Shown: positions 44,410 to 62,119 of the stretch, piece by piece | How the letters are laid out: every line of letters begins with the position of its first letter | Numbering within the stretch: position 1 is the stretch's first letter | From: Candidatus Absconditabacterales bacterium | GTDB lineage: Bacteria; Patescibacteriota; Gracilibacteria; Absconditabacterales; Absconditicoccaceae | Assembly (NCBI GenBank): GCA_025057375.1 | Contig: JANWWO010000002.1 | Location: 78,953 to 142,952, forward strand | Direction of reading: 5' to 3' | DNA length: 64,000 nt | Notes under the pieces: model-generated | What the model was told of the DNA's origin: nothing | The model's database searches: none | The model's input: only the letters and a program-made list of their open reading frames with translations | Position numbers and translations under genes: made by a program

Positions 44410-44619
44410 ATGATCAAAAAAAAATCTGATCTTTTACTTGATGATCAGCTCTATTCCTATTTATCATGGAAGGCTGGTATATTGCTCAAAAAATTTGTTT
44501 CAAGGTTCGATTTTATTAAACCAAGAAAATACGCAAAACATTCTGTCAAAATTCAAAAATCTCTCAGACGTCATATTATTAGAGCAAGAGAATTGTGACT
44601 TCTTCCTTTTGCAAGATAG
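44410..44619 (+). CDS. rpsR: 30S ribosomal protein S18
   Basis: S18 pairs with S6. The 69-residue protein carries WKAGILLKKFVSRFDFIKPR, then RKYAKHSVKIQKSLRRHIIR and ARELGLLPFA, the family's C-terminal signature. The Gly in ELGLLPF is TGA, which truncates it under the standard code. Start ATG 44410 follows TTTTTTATTTTTC. Confidence 0.95.
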
Positions 44620-44704
44620 ATAAAGAGGATAGATGAAAAGGAGTAATGTTGACGTTTCTTTCATCTTTATCCCATTGTTTCTTTTTATTTTTCTCTATTT
44701 TATC

Positions 44705-44887
44705 ATGGCATCAAAATTGCGTAGAGTAAGACAATATCAACGAGTCACATGAAAAAGACTCAGAAAACATTGATTTTTTGAAAGAATGCAGACAGTAACA
44801 TGAAGACGTGTATTGTCTCGTAGGAGATTAAAGTGAAGACATGTTCTTACACCACAAAGGCCACAGAAAAAAAGTATTAGACCATAA
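44705..44887 (+). CDS. rpmH: 50S ribosomal protein L34
   Basis: The 60-residue basic protein contains TGKRLRKHGFFERMQTVTGR and RVLSRRRLKGRHVLT, the L34 pattern (KRKRxHGFRxRMxTxxGRxVLxxRRxKGR). It has a longer N-terminus and a basic C-terminal extension (QRPQKKSIRP) compared with 44-residue L34. All three conserved Gly positions use TGA. L34 genes usually lie beside rnpA near the origin; here it sits between rpsR and rpoB, behind its own TTTTTATTTTTC leader. Confidence 0.85.
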
Positions 44888-44925
44888 TTGTTTGTCCTTA
44901 CTTTTACTTCATAGTTATCATCCCT

Positions 44926-48498
<3,573 letters not shown>

Positions 48499-48640
48499 GG
48501 TATAGGCATAAATACAGCACACGAAGGGAAATCGAAAGAGTGTATGTTGTTGATTCTCTTCTTGTGGAATATCCCATCTTTGTCAGTATGTTTGTCGTAG
48601 ATAATCGTATATCTCAGTATCTTTATTTTTTTTCTTCGTA

Positions 48641-52435
<3,795 letters not shown>

Positions 52436-52458
52436 TTTTTATGAAATAACACAAAAAA

Positions 52459-52487
52459 AGCCACAGCATAGACGACTGTGGTTTTTT
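52459..52487. terminator. Bidirectional terminator between rpoC and gatB
   Basis: An A-run, GCCACAG paired with CTGTGG around a 9-base loop, and a TTTTTT run lie between two convergent genes. It serves both strands. Confidence 0.85.
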
Positions 52488-52512
52488 AGTATGTTTTTTT
52501 TGATGGATATGA

Positions 52513-53934
52513 TTAAGATGCACGGAGGATAGTGATCAAGTGTTCTTTGAGGATTGTGGCATCTGCTCATCATTGAGATAGTTTCATGCCTTGTCAAACC
52601 AGGAACATAATGACGGATTCTTTTCCCGAACGAAATTGAGCAACTTGATCGGGGAATGATGATATGATATCATGACAAAGCTGTGTATAGTCAATTGTTT
52701 TTGATTGAGGGAGGGTCGCTATTAGTGATTCTCGTGATCATCAGGCACATCGTTGATCAAGCAGTGGTTTGGCAAGCGAGTCAGATAATTTTTTTTCTTT
52801 GATAAAGTCAATAAATTGCGCAAGCATCGCTGGGCTGATTGGTGTTGTTCACGGTGTTGCATGGTGTGTATTTGCCCATGCAGCAAGAGGTCCAGCCATT
52901 CGTTTGAGGACAGTTTTGGGTTCATATCCTTGATCAATGAGCTCTTTGGCGTATACATAACTTGCACGATCAATGAGGAGGAGATTGATATATTCTTTGT
53001 GTAGTCATCGTATGTCTTTCATGCACGTAATGATCTCATATAGATCCACAAGATTGTGTTTCTGTTGTGCGATGGTGGCCGTATCCAGAACGAGAGGGGG
53101 AAGATCAGGTTCTGGTTGATAACGATAATCAAGAGCGTTTTCTTTTGATCTCAAAACACTTGCAGTTCCACTTAGATCGTCCCATCTTTTGGTACATTGA
53201 TCCCAGGATGTGCCTTCAGTGAGTGCAGATGACTGGAGTTCGTATTCATACGTAATTGCACGTCCAATTGCACGGAAACTATTGATATTTTTGTATTCGA
53301 CTCTCGTCCCAAGCGGATCGGTATCGTTTTTGCGTACCGAAATATTGACATCAACTCTCATTTGTCCTTTTTCCATATCAGCATCGGAAATATCGTTTCG
53401 TTGGAGAATTTTTTGGAGATGCTTGAGAAATGCGAGTACTTCATCTGCTGACGAAAAATCTGGTCATGTGACAATTTCGATGAGCGGAGTACCCGCACGA
53501 TTGTAGTCAATATAGGTTTTGTTTCCTATATGGATCATTTTGCCTGTATCTGTTTCTAGATGTGCTTCTTTGATTGATGATGTTTTTGTTTGGGTATAAT
53601 TGGCATCCAAAAAATACGATATTGACCCTTGTTTGAGTATGGGTTCCCAAAATTGTGTGATCTGATAACCCATTGGCAGATCGGGATAAAAATACGATTT
53701 GCGATCTCGTTGGGAACAGGGATTGATTATTGCATGAAGAACATGTCAGAGGCGGATAGCCTGCGTGACAGCATCAGGTTGGAGAGCGGGGAGTGCTCCA
53801 GGCTGTCAGGTGCAGATAGGACAGATATGGGTCATAGGTTCATCATCATCGTTTTGGGAGTTTGGACAGGGACAAAAAAGCTTGGTTGGTGTTTTGAGTT
53901 TGACGTGGATCTCGAGTCAGACAGTGAGGATCAT
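52513..53934 (-). CDS. gatB: Asp/Glu-tRNA amidotransferase subunit B
   Basis: GatB recognises misacylated tRNA and, with GatA and GatC, amidates Glu-tRNA(Gln) or Asp-tRNA(Asn). The 473-residue protein begins MILTVGLEIHVKLKTPTKLF. It has the Cys motifs FCPCPN and CPICTGQPGALP (the TG is TGA), DYNRAGTPLIEIVT, MEKGQMRVDVNISVR and EYKNINSF. The C-terminal YqeY-like domain ends FLVGQGMKLSQGGADATIL. Neither gatA nor gatC is next to it. The leader has TTTTATTG. Confidence 0.95.
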
Positions 53935-54004
53935 AGAGAACGATTGTACAATAAAACTGTTTCTACTATAGAGAAATAGACTGATTTTGCAAGAGAAAAA
54001 ACGG

Positions 54005-54030
54005 TCACTGACGGAACGTGAGGTCAGTGA
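54005..54030 (-). terminator. Intrinsic terminator after the GT2 operon
   Basis: TCACTGAC and GTCAGTGA form an 8-bp stem with a 10-base loop; on the minus strand it is followed by CCGTTTTTTCTC. It lies downstream of the family 2 glycosyltransferase and upstream of gatB's start. Confidence 0.75.
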
Positions 54031-54145
54031 TAGTTGTTTTTCTTGTGTGAAAAGAAAGAGACGTTGTATTGTGTGATTTCGATGCTCGTTATTGTTAGTA
54101 TATGAAACACGGTATGCATAGTTTTATTGTAAGTTGAGTGTGTAT

Positions 54146-55324
54146 TTACCACCCCCTTATTCCTTGTTTTTCGTTGATGACAACTCTTATGCCAAGGTAT
54201 AATCATCGCCATCAAGCCCAAAAAAACAGTGGTGTATAGATGATGGTGTATGGTATAATCCACAGTAGTCTTTTCCATCCTTGATCACGATTGGCAAACC
54301 AGACATAGGGAGCAGAAAAACTCATAAATCCTATTTTGTTAATCAGAGATCAAAGAAATCGTATTCATCACCAGAGGAGTGTGGTTCATCGTGATATCTG
54401 GAGGAGGGTGATGAGTCACCAAAATTCATGAATGAGCGTTACCAAAGCCATTGTTTGGATGAGTCACCACACACGCGAGATGCCGATATATTGGAAGATG
54501 AGCATAAAAATCAGATGCAGAGGATGCTTGATCCAGATACGTCGATAAATTATAAAACATTGTGCTCCTCCGCTATTCCATCTTTTTTTTTGTTTCCATC
54601 GTTTGGCAAATGTATCGGGGACAATTGTTTTGATAGGGATGAGGGACTGATGGACGATTCGTCCTGCTTTGGTTAGTCTAAATGCAAGATCCATATCTTC
54701 GGTGATTGCCTCTGGACGATAGTAGTTGACGTGTTTGAGTGCTTGCGTTTTTACCATATGACACCCTCACCATAGCGATATTGCTCAGACGTTATTGTAG
54801 GATCATTGGAGCCATCTGAGCATATCATATTCGATTGCTTGCATCCTTGCCCAAAAGCCATCATTACTGGGTTGATACGGACAGCTGACTGCTCATACGC
54901 GAGGGTTGTTTAGTCTTGCGAGCATGTCGTCTATCGCTTCAGGATTGATCGTGACGTCGGCATCTAGAAAAAGAACAAGGTCAGTGGTGATTTGTTTACA
55001 TGCAGTATTGACACTTGCGACTTTTCCTTGATTGGTTTCATTGGTGATGACGGTGAGTGGATAGTCAGTTTGGAGGTTTGCAATTTGGATAGCAGAGTCG
55101 TCCGTACTTGCGTCATTGATGACGATACAGTGGAGGAGGTCATGTGGGTAGCACAAAAAAAGAGAATGGATGGTGTCAGCAATGCTTTCGCCATCATTGT
55201 AGCAGGGAATAATCACTGTCAATGGTGGTTTGTTTTTGGTTAAAGCACGTGGTGTACGTTGCTCCCATCGACATGATCCAAAAATTGTCAGTGTCATGAG
55301 TGCAAGAAGCGATTGCAGGATCAT
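54146..55324 (-). CDS. Membrane family 2 glycosyltransferase
   Basis: This 392-residue processive-type GT2 enzyme would add sugars to an envelope polysaccharide. It has an N-terminal helix, then LTVIIPCYNDGESIADTIHS, HCIVINDASTDDSAIQIANL, TNQGKVASVNTACKQ and LVLFLDADVTINPEAIDDML with the DAD metal site. Acceptor and catalytic elements are AITEDMDLAFRLTKAG (ED) and KRWKQKKRWNSGG (the QxxRW motif, here QKKRW). C-terminal hydrophobic helices follow. A GWR-rich end with TGA glycines closes the gene. It lies downstream of a membrane permease-like gene on the same strand. Confidence 0.88.
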
Positions 55325-55366
55325 TGATGGGAGGATGGCTAAAAAAGGTTAGATGTTGAGCGAGTG

Positions 55367-56152
55367 TTATCGTTGGTCTTCACGTCTATCATAGTTTTTT
55401 TGATGATTGATCAGGACACATGCAACACCAACAAAGAGACACTGATAGAGTATATATTCTCCAAGCAGTAAGAGAATTTCACCAGATGAAATGGTTAGGA
55501 ATGGCGTCAGAATATGTTCTTTCCGAGCACTATGGGCAAAGGGCGGTGTTATATAATAGATTATCATCATCAGACTATCTAGAAATTGTCCAAATCATTG
55601 CTGACTAGTATATCGGTAAAGAAATTGTCCTGCCATGCCCAACATATACAATGCAATGACACAAAAAATCGTGATGATCGGGGTCATAAAGGTCGATAGC
55701 ATCAATCAGGCACTCATCAATGTCCAACTGGTCAAAAAGCTTCCCAATGTTGCCAGCATTCGTTGTGATGGTTCTACCGAGCTTGGTGAAAACAGCATCA
55801 TTCCTCCTATACCAAGCGTAAAAAGACAATAAAAACTGACCAAAATCACGCTATAGGCTCATCGTTGGTGGAGGACAAATTGTGTAAGAGATGCCTTTCT
55901 TGTACGCAGTGCGATGAGCGTTTTGGTGCGTTTGTGGTTGGGGATATCGTGGACTATAAAATAGACGATGATGAGTGTACTAACCAATTCCTGAAAAGAA
56001 AAAAGACTATCTCGCATGATTTTTTGGGAAGTATCGATAGAGAGTGTCTGGGCGATGACTGCAACAACACTGCTGAGAATGACTGCGAGTAAGACAAAAA
56101 CAAGAATGCGTTTTCTCCAAAAGAGCAAAAGTGTTGAAGCAAAGATCGACAT
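55367..56152 (-). CDS. Six-helix membrane protein, ABC-2 permease-like
   Basis: The 261-residue protein has about six membrane helices: ILVFVLLAVILSSVVAVIAQ, LVSTLIIVYFIVHDIP, VILVSFYCLFTLGIGG, FLTSWTLMSAGLMLSTFM, PIITIFCVIALYMLGMAGQF and a last one around LLLLGEYILYQCLFVGVACV. Between helices 2 and 3 there is a basic amphipathic stretch (HKRTKTLIALRTRKASLTQF). The layout resembles ABC-2 type permeases such as NatB or CcmB-like proteins. No ATP-binding subunit is nearby, so transport partners are unknown. ATG 56152 is chosen because an upstream in-frame GTG would overlap ppaC. Confidence 0.6.
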
Positions 56153-56238
56153 TGATTTCTCGTGGAATAAAAGAATACGATGAGTACCTGGTCTGCGTGG
56201 TAAGAATGATGAGGATAGACGGTCGGGGTAGTATCCTT

Positions 56239-57165
56239 TTAGCGAGCAAAATACTTTTCGCACGCAGGAACCAGTTGTTTTTTTCTACTGATTTTGTCCC
56301 CTAGGTTGGCGAGATGATCCTGTGTATGTGCGCCATAGATTGCTTGGATTGCTTGTTCTTCTTCTTTTCCAAGGACGAGTGTGGTATTGGTTTCTGTAAG
56401 AATATCAATGATATGTATAAAGATTGCATCTACACCATCGTTGACTTTACGTTCTGCCATTGCAGTCAGAAGCTCTTTTTTTTTGTTCAACGCAAAGCGG
56501 GGATTGGTTGTTTCAATCACTCAAATTGCAATTTTTTTGGTTCCCATCGAAAAGATTTTGTAGTCAGTTGTGATGATTTGGTCAGGACTCAAGCCATCAA
56601 GCTGAGATTTCGCATCAAACATTTTGATTGCATACTCTTCGAGATTTGGTATGTGAGCGATGGTATTGAGTGCAGTGACAGCGTCTCTGTCTGCGTGGGT
56701 TGTGGTAGGAGAGCGAAAAAAAAGCGTGTCTGACAAGATTGCAGAAATCATGAGGATTGCTATTTGTTTGCTTGGTGTATAGTTACGCTCGGTAAAGATC
56801 TGATGGATAACAGTGCAGGTACATCACACTGGTTCGACTCTGATCATCAACGGTGCATTGGTGGTGCATTTCCCTAGTGCATGGTGATCAATGAGTCAGG
56901 AGATAGTGTAGATGTCTCTGTTTGGAATTGATTGTGCTTCATCATTATGATCGAGCAGGACGAGCGAGCTTCCTGGGTTGAGCGTAGTTTGTAGCTTGGG
57001 TTCTGTGATGTTTGCATAGTCAAGAACAAAGCGTGTTTCGTTGTTGATGTCGCCCAGACGGATGGGTGTGTTTGCTATACCTTGATCCGTCAGATAGGCA
57101 GACCAGGCGAGTGGTGCGCAAATTGCATCGGTGTCAGGATTTTGGTGTCAAAGAAGATAGAGCAT
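56239..57165 (-). CDS. ppaC: Manganese-dependent inorganic pyrophosphatase (DHH family)
   Basis: The enzyme hydrolyses pyrophosphate from biosynthetic reactions. The 308-residue protein begins MLYLLGHQNPDTDAICAPLA with the metal-binding HxxxDxD motif. It continues SLVLLDHNDEAQSI, GLIDHHALGKCTT (DHH) and LMISAILSDTLFFRSPTTT. The DHHA2 domain ends ISRKKQLVPACEKYF, the SRKKQ substrate site. The leader is TTTTTTATTTTCTG. It lies upstream of the membrane permease-like gene and downstream of a photolyase-type gene. Confidence 0.95.
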
Positions 57166-57241
57166 GTTGTAATCAGAAAATAAAAAACAGCACTATCTAC
57201 ACATATAGATTTTCCATGCGTTCGCAAGAGAAAATGTTTTT

Positions 57242-58393
57242 TTATGCACAGGCTTCTTTTTCCATTTGATACAATCACTTCTTGCTTTTTTCCCAAAAGG
57301 GGAAAAATTTTTTGGTATATTGTGTTTTCGCTACGTTCGAACATCGCTTATGAGGAATGAGTGTATGACCTTTTTTGTGTGCTTGTGCGTAGACGTCACG
57401 ATAGATGGGATTTCGTGTTTCGTATATTGTGCAGTGTGTTGACTGAGAAAGAATATCACTGACTGATCATTGGACGAGCTGAATACCGTATAGGTTACAA
57501 TAGCCTTGGACAAAGTTGATTCTTTTTGGACTTCGTGGATGATGAGCAAAAAATGTTGGATCAAGAACACAGATCGTTGTAGCTGGATTGGTAATTTTGG
57601 TTGGATGGAAGTCCCAGGGTGAGAGAATGGTGGCATTGTGGTACGATTGTTGTGCGTGAGGAATATCTGAGAGGTCGGTGGTGAGTGTGTGATGGATATC
57701 GTCGTTGTGTGCAACTTCGCTTTGTCTGGCAGGATCAAATACTCTCGCATATACATCGTCATAGCTTCACGCAAACAAGGTGTCAGTAATTGTTTTTTTT
57801 CGATATTTGTGGAGATTGTCTTCGTTCATATAGTAGGGTTTATGAGAAAATGTTGATGCAACCCATTGCCAGGACAGATGATTGGATCCAAGTTCGCCAT
57901 CGAGGAAATGATAGTAGGTCCAGTCCGCACATTTTTTTCGATAGAGTTTGTATCCGTGAACAAAGGCAGCTGCCAGTCGCATACGTTGATGATTGTGCAG
58001 ATAGCCTGTTGTTTCGAGCTCAGTGATTGTCTCATTGATCCATGAAGCTCCAAAGTTTTTGTCTCTGATTGCGTGGGGGAGGAGATCGAGTTTGGGTATC
58101 CCTGTTTTGTCTTCCTCCATATCCTCAAAAATCTTGTTCCCTTGATGATAGTGAACCTGAACAAAATATTCTCTTCGCAACAGTTCTTTGTACCACTGTT
58201 CTGCTTGGTCGATAGGACACGTTTTGATTGATATGTGTACAATATCTTTGATTGTGATGATGCCATGTGTAATGTAGGGAGAGAGGCGAGAGACCCTACC
58301 TGTGACAAAATTTCTGGTTTTGCAATAGTGCATGGCATCAAACCTTGCTATTTGCTCCAGAAGCTGATCGTGCGTGAGGATGGGAAAGGACAT
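57242..58393 (-). CDS. Photolyase/cryptochrome-type FAD-binding domain protein
   Basis: The frame encodes 383 residues. The first half matches the FAD-binding helical domain of DNA photolyases: RNFVTGRVSRLSPYITHG, WYKELLRREYFVQVHYHQGN, HNHQRMRLAAAFVHGYKLY and WTYYHFLDGELGSNHLSWQW with VASTFSHKPYYMNEDNLHKY. The N-terminal photoantenna (Rossmann) domain of full photolyases is missing. A C-terminal part of about 150 residues (ATTICVLDPTFFAHHPRSPK, YETRNPIYRDVYAQAHKK) may be a rearranged or novel partner domain. It could repair UV lesions or sense light. TGA-Gly at 57767-57769 joins the two standard-code ORFs. Confidence 0.75.
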
Positions 58394-58518
58394 GAGCAAG
58401 ATGGGGAACAATAAAAATATTGACGTGATTGTGTGTTGTTATTTGTTGCTTTTCTTCACTTCAGAGGATTTGTGTATGTGTGGGAGTATAGTGTTTGCAG
58501 TATGTATGGAACGAGATG

Positions 58519-58830
58519 CTATTGTTGGTTTGATGGTGGGGTGTAGGATGAGGATAGTAAGCTGTGTATACAATGACAAACGATATATGTATCCTTATTT
58601 TTGTACAGTCGCGTGTCAGGAGTGATACGGGTGAGGAGATGGTCGTGGGTTTCTGTTTCTCACAATGATTGTTTTGATTGCTTGTATACATTTTTGATAT
58701 CCATCGTCATATAGACTTGAGGCTGGAGAAAGGAATGTAGTCGATCCACTGACTGATTGGCTCTGGCAATTAGCCATCCATCACTCGTCGCAATATACAC
58801 AATACGTATTGGTCATCAACAAACATACAC
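58519..58830 (-). CDS. Small hypothetical ORF downstream of the P-loop remnant
   Basis: The frame is open from a GTG at 58830 to TAG 58519 with TGA as Gly. It reads PIRIVYIATSDGWLIARANQ, LHSFLQPQVYMTMDIKNVYK and RITPDTRLYKNKDTY, which looks protein-like. It lies in the same frame as the preceding P-loop ORF, just past its TAA, so it could be a broken 3' part of that gene or a separate small gene. There is no ATG. No family is recognised. Confidence 0.35.
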
Positions 58831-58845
58831 GCACAAATCGAATGT

Positions 58846-59328
58846 TTATCCACACGAGAACGCAGTCAGACGATATTTTTCTCCTTGGTATGTTTCAAAA
58901 AGCCTTTGATGAAACACATATCACACATCATCAGTATGATGATGATACTGAGCAATCCAGGTATTGAGGGAGGCGACATGATCTATTTGTGCTTGTTCAG
59001 TGGGAAATTTATGTGGCTCTCGTGGGCGGTGCGTATTGTTGATGATACAGATTTCTGGTGGAATATCAAGTCGATACAGAATGGGGTTGTACTGTAATGC
59101 AGATGCAATCATCTCACCATAACATCACTCAAGAATTCGGTTCTCTTGTTGGCATCGTTACTGGATTGTAGGCTCTCGCTGAGATGTCGGTGCACGGCGA
59201 AGATCTGTATTGATCTGGTCTCGTGCAATGGTATCCAAATCCAGTGTCTGACATCATCGACGCTGTGCATAATGCTGGGCAAGCGTAGATTTGCCTGATC
59301 AGGAGTTGCCAAGAATGCAGATTTTCAT
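58846..59328 (-). pseudogene. P-loop NTPase/kinase-like gene with an in-frame TAA
   Basis: The start is MKICILGNSGSGKSTLAQHY, a clear Walker A motif (GNSGSGKST), then CQTLDLDTIARDQINTD. A TAA at 59158-59160 follows EPTIQ. The frame remains coding beyond it: RCQQENRILEGCYGEMIASA, then YRLDIPPEICIINNTHRPRE and LNTWIAQYHHHTDDVGYVF. A CAA-to-TAA change would explain the stop. The family resembles small adenylate-kinase-like P-loop proteins. It lies between two photolyase-type genes. Confidence 0.65.
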
Positions 59329-59379
59329 AGTAAGAAGAAACATAAAAAGATAGATATGCAATGAGAGAACGCATAGTTT

Positions 59380-60813
59380 TTAGTGTCTTTTTTGTTCTAT
59401 ACTCTCCTCAAATTCTTGACATTGCTGATGTATCTGTGCGATGTCTATCGTTGTTAGGGTACTGACGATGTAGGGCTGTCTCCTAAACAGCTCACGATGC
59501 TGATCAACAAAACGCCAGTATAACGCATTCATCGGACAGGCGCGGGGTCAGAATTTTTGTTTGGGATCATAAAAACAATTCTTGCAAAAATCTGACATCT
59601 TATTGATGTAGTTGGCACTCGAGACGTATGGTTTGGTTGCAAGATTTCCTCCATCGGCAAACTGACTCATCCCCAGCACATTGGGCGTGACTACTCGCTC
59701 AAACGCGTCCATATACATCTCCCAAAACCGTTTATTGACGTCATGCGGATTATAGCCCATCAACAAACAAAAATTTCCAATCACCATCAGTCTCGTGATA
59801 TGGTGGCTGTAGCCGGTTTTTTTAACCTGGTGGAGGATATGATTGACACAATTCATCTGGAGCGGACTACGTTCTGGTCGTCGAAATCGGTCAGGGAGGG
59901 GTTTGGTATGATTCAAAGCATTCTGTGTATAGATACTCTCTTGATACCGTTGAAATCGGTGATACATATACTCCCTCCACCCCAAAATCTGACGGATAAA
60001 GCCTTCTTTGTTGTTGATCTCCGTATCGACTTCAGCCACGGCGTGGATGACCTCGTGGGGCGTGAGGAGTCAGGTATTGATTGCGGTACTCAGGCGTGAG
60101 TGATAGACGATATCGTCCTGCTGATACATCGCATCCTCTAGACGCCCAAATTGATGTAGATGCTCACGACAAAACTGTTGTAGGCATTCTAGCGCTTGTG
60201 TACGTGTGACAGGAACCAGAAACTCCTTGTTTTGATACGAAAAAAGATGATGTCTGACTGGTGTGTGTGTCCTGTCAAAGGATCTATTGTCGGCGTCGTA
60301 ATTTCGTTTGCCTCCTATTGGTTTGTCATGTTCCATGAGGATGCCAGTCGTTTTTCTCATCCGACGATAAAATGTCTCCATGATGGGGGGTTTGCTCGGA
60401 TATTGTTTGACAAACTCAGTATGATCAAGGAGAAACTGCGTATTGGGCAGTCGTTCAACCTCGATCCCATGTGTGCGTCGGGTCAGTGCATTTGTTTGTA
60501 ATGATCTGTAGTGGCTAGGTTCGCTGGGGATCATGATCAGGAGTTGAGTGATGTGGTTGGTAGTAGCAAAATCCAATACTCACTGACGGTAAGAGGGAGC
60601 TTGTACTCGATGAGCATCTAATCACTGTGCACGCAAATCCTCTATACAAGAGTGGCTAGACGCAGTGATGAGTGACTTGCTGTGAGGGCTGAACTGGAGC
60701 GGACCATAGGGAGATATGAGTGTCGTCTTCGTTGTATCGACAAAGAGGACGTGACGAGCGCGAGGATCGAGGTAGCGAGGGTTGAGTTGATCGTACAAGA
60801 GGAGCTGGAGCAT
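59380..60813 (-). CDS. FeS-containing cryptochrome/photolyase (PhrB-like)
   Basis: The 477-residue protein matches the FeS-BCP cryptochrome/photolyase class, which includes (6-4) photolyase PhrB. It opens MLQLLLYDQLNPRYLDPRA and has an antenna domain with FATTNHITQLLIMIPSEPSH. The FAD domain shows GFIRQILGWREYMYHRFQRY, GYSHHITRLMVIGNFCLLMG and NVLGMSQFADGGNLATKPYV with SSANYINKMSDFCKNCFYD. Four cysteines (FCKNC, the later ACPMN and an upstream CVNH) can hold a 4Fe-4S cluster. It repairs UV photoproducts with light. TGA glycines join three standard-code ORFs. The frame stays open upstream of ATG 60813. Confidence 0.88.
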
Positions 60814-61100
60814 CGGAGAGGGAGGGGGAGTAAATGGAAACAAGAATGCATATGATGTGACTACATTCTGCATTGACTGTTCTACCAACAAATCAGTGAA
60901 TCATATCAAACTCAAACAAAACGGTATGTTCTCACACAAAAAATATTGTTCCAATGAATCTCTGCTGACACCAATGTCTGGTGCAAGCGTAGAAATCGTG
61001 ACCAATACAGAGGTGTAGGTTGCGAGTGCGTTAATCAGCTTTTTGGGCAGGAGTCAGACATGGGTAGTATGCTGCCTGTATCAATAATGAGGTATTTCAT
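60814..61100 (-). other. Open frame upstream of the photolyase, possible decayed gene
   Basis: The photolyase frame is open upstream to about 61100 with TGA as Gly. It reads LPKKLINALATYTSVLVTIS, then SRDSLEQYFLCENIPFCLSL and TDLLVEQSMQNVVTSYAF. It looks protein-like but has no ATG of its own, and the next upstream piece is in another frame. It may be the 3' part of a decayed gene. A continuous fusion with the photolyase is less likely. Confidence 0.3.
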
Positions 61101-61151
61101 CGTCTGGAAATTGCCTTGTGTCTTGAGAACAGATAAACACGTATTTGTTGA

Positions 61152-61328
61152 CTAAAAGGAGTCGGTCGTGATGGTGTCGTCGTCGATACGGATGACGGTT
61201 TGTGCCTCAATATAGCCATATATTGTCATATTGGTTGGTACGCTAGATTGCCCTATGTGCCTTGCACCAATACGGAACAGTATGCTATTTATTGTTGATG
61301 TATACGCAGATAATCCGTGTTTTTTCAT
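61152..61328 (-). CDS. Small hypothetical ORF
   Basis: A 58-codon frame, MKKHGLSAYTSTINSILFRI onward, ends at TAG 61152. It contains GYIEAQTVIRIDDDTITTDS, which looks beta-rich. No leader or motif supports it strongly. It could be a fragment of a decayed gene. Confidence 0.25.
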   Translation of the reverse strand: MKKHGLSAYTSTINSILFRIGARHIGQSSVPTNMTIYGYIEAQTVIRIDDDTITTDSF

Positions 61329-61787
61329 TATGTTATACAAACAACGTCACAACTATGTCAGTAATGTAGTGATTTTTTTGTTTCATGCAAGTATTTTTCA
61401 CACAACGACTACTGTTTGCAAAAAAACTGTTAAAAAACGTACTCCGTTTTTATGTGGTCGCTTTGTGATATCATCTGAGGTTGATTGGCGTTGGGGAGTA
61501 TGTGTTATGTACGAATGTTCAGGTGCCTTTTGCTATGATCACGAGTGGGATGTATGACACGAGTATAGATTTTGGGTGATGTGATAGTAGTGTGTCAGAG
61601 GAGAGTGTGGAGATATAGTTGATGTTAGTATCTTGTAGAGATTGATGGTCTTGGGTGCTTTGTCAGTGATGATGAGGATAGCTATATAGTCAGTGATGAT
61701 GTGTTGAGTCATTTGATTGCCGGGTTTTCTGTAGCGGACAACAAACGATCTGATGTATGATGTGATGGTGAACAGCTGTTTGAAATA
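61329..61787. other. Intergenic region, no supported gene
   Basis: A plus-strand frame (about 61290-61590) is open but lacks a leader and overlaps the small minus-strand ORF. It reads FVISSEVDWRWGVCVMYECS. Otherwise I see only AT-rich sequence with GTGATGATG-type simple repeats around 61620-61760. Confidence 0.3.
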
Positions 61788-62081
61788 GTGTTATGTTTTG
61801 TTTTTTTTGTATTATTTTGATTGTTAGGTCACATAAAAAACATCATCATTGTTGTAGTGAGTTGGGTATGATGTGCAAAGTGTTTGCTCTTGATTTTGGA
61901 TACTGGATCAGTATACATACGCGTTTGTATACAGACGCATTGTGTGTCATCATGTCCCCCTCTATATGTGGCATGCAAAGAGATTTCTAAAAAAGGAGGA
62001 GAAAACGTACATTGTGTTATTGTACCCCACACTCTTAGACAAACAATAGACGTATTGCTGGAACAATACATCACATACTAG
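61788..62081 (+). CDS. Hypothetical short protein with an N-terminal membrane segment
   Basis: The frame is open with TGA as Gly from about 61788 (GTG) to TAG 62079-62081. It starts with a hydrophobic stretch (VLCFVFFVLFGLLGHIKNII), then ILDTGSVYIRVCIQTHCVSS and KKGGENVHCVIVPHTLRQTI. There is no ATG and no recognised domain. It lies 38 bases upstream of hsdM on the same strand but has a different feel from the imported restriction genes. Confidence 0.3.
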
Positions 62082-62119
62082 GTGGTAATTTCATCATTTT
62101 ACTTATTGTAGGATACTCT

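Noticed and set aside
61231..61590. Plus-strand ORF of about 120 codons
   Set aside because: No leader element, no motif, Cys-rich random-looking composition, and it overlaps another weak ORF. With TGA not a stop, chance ORFs are longer in this genome.
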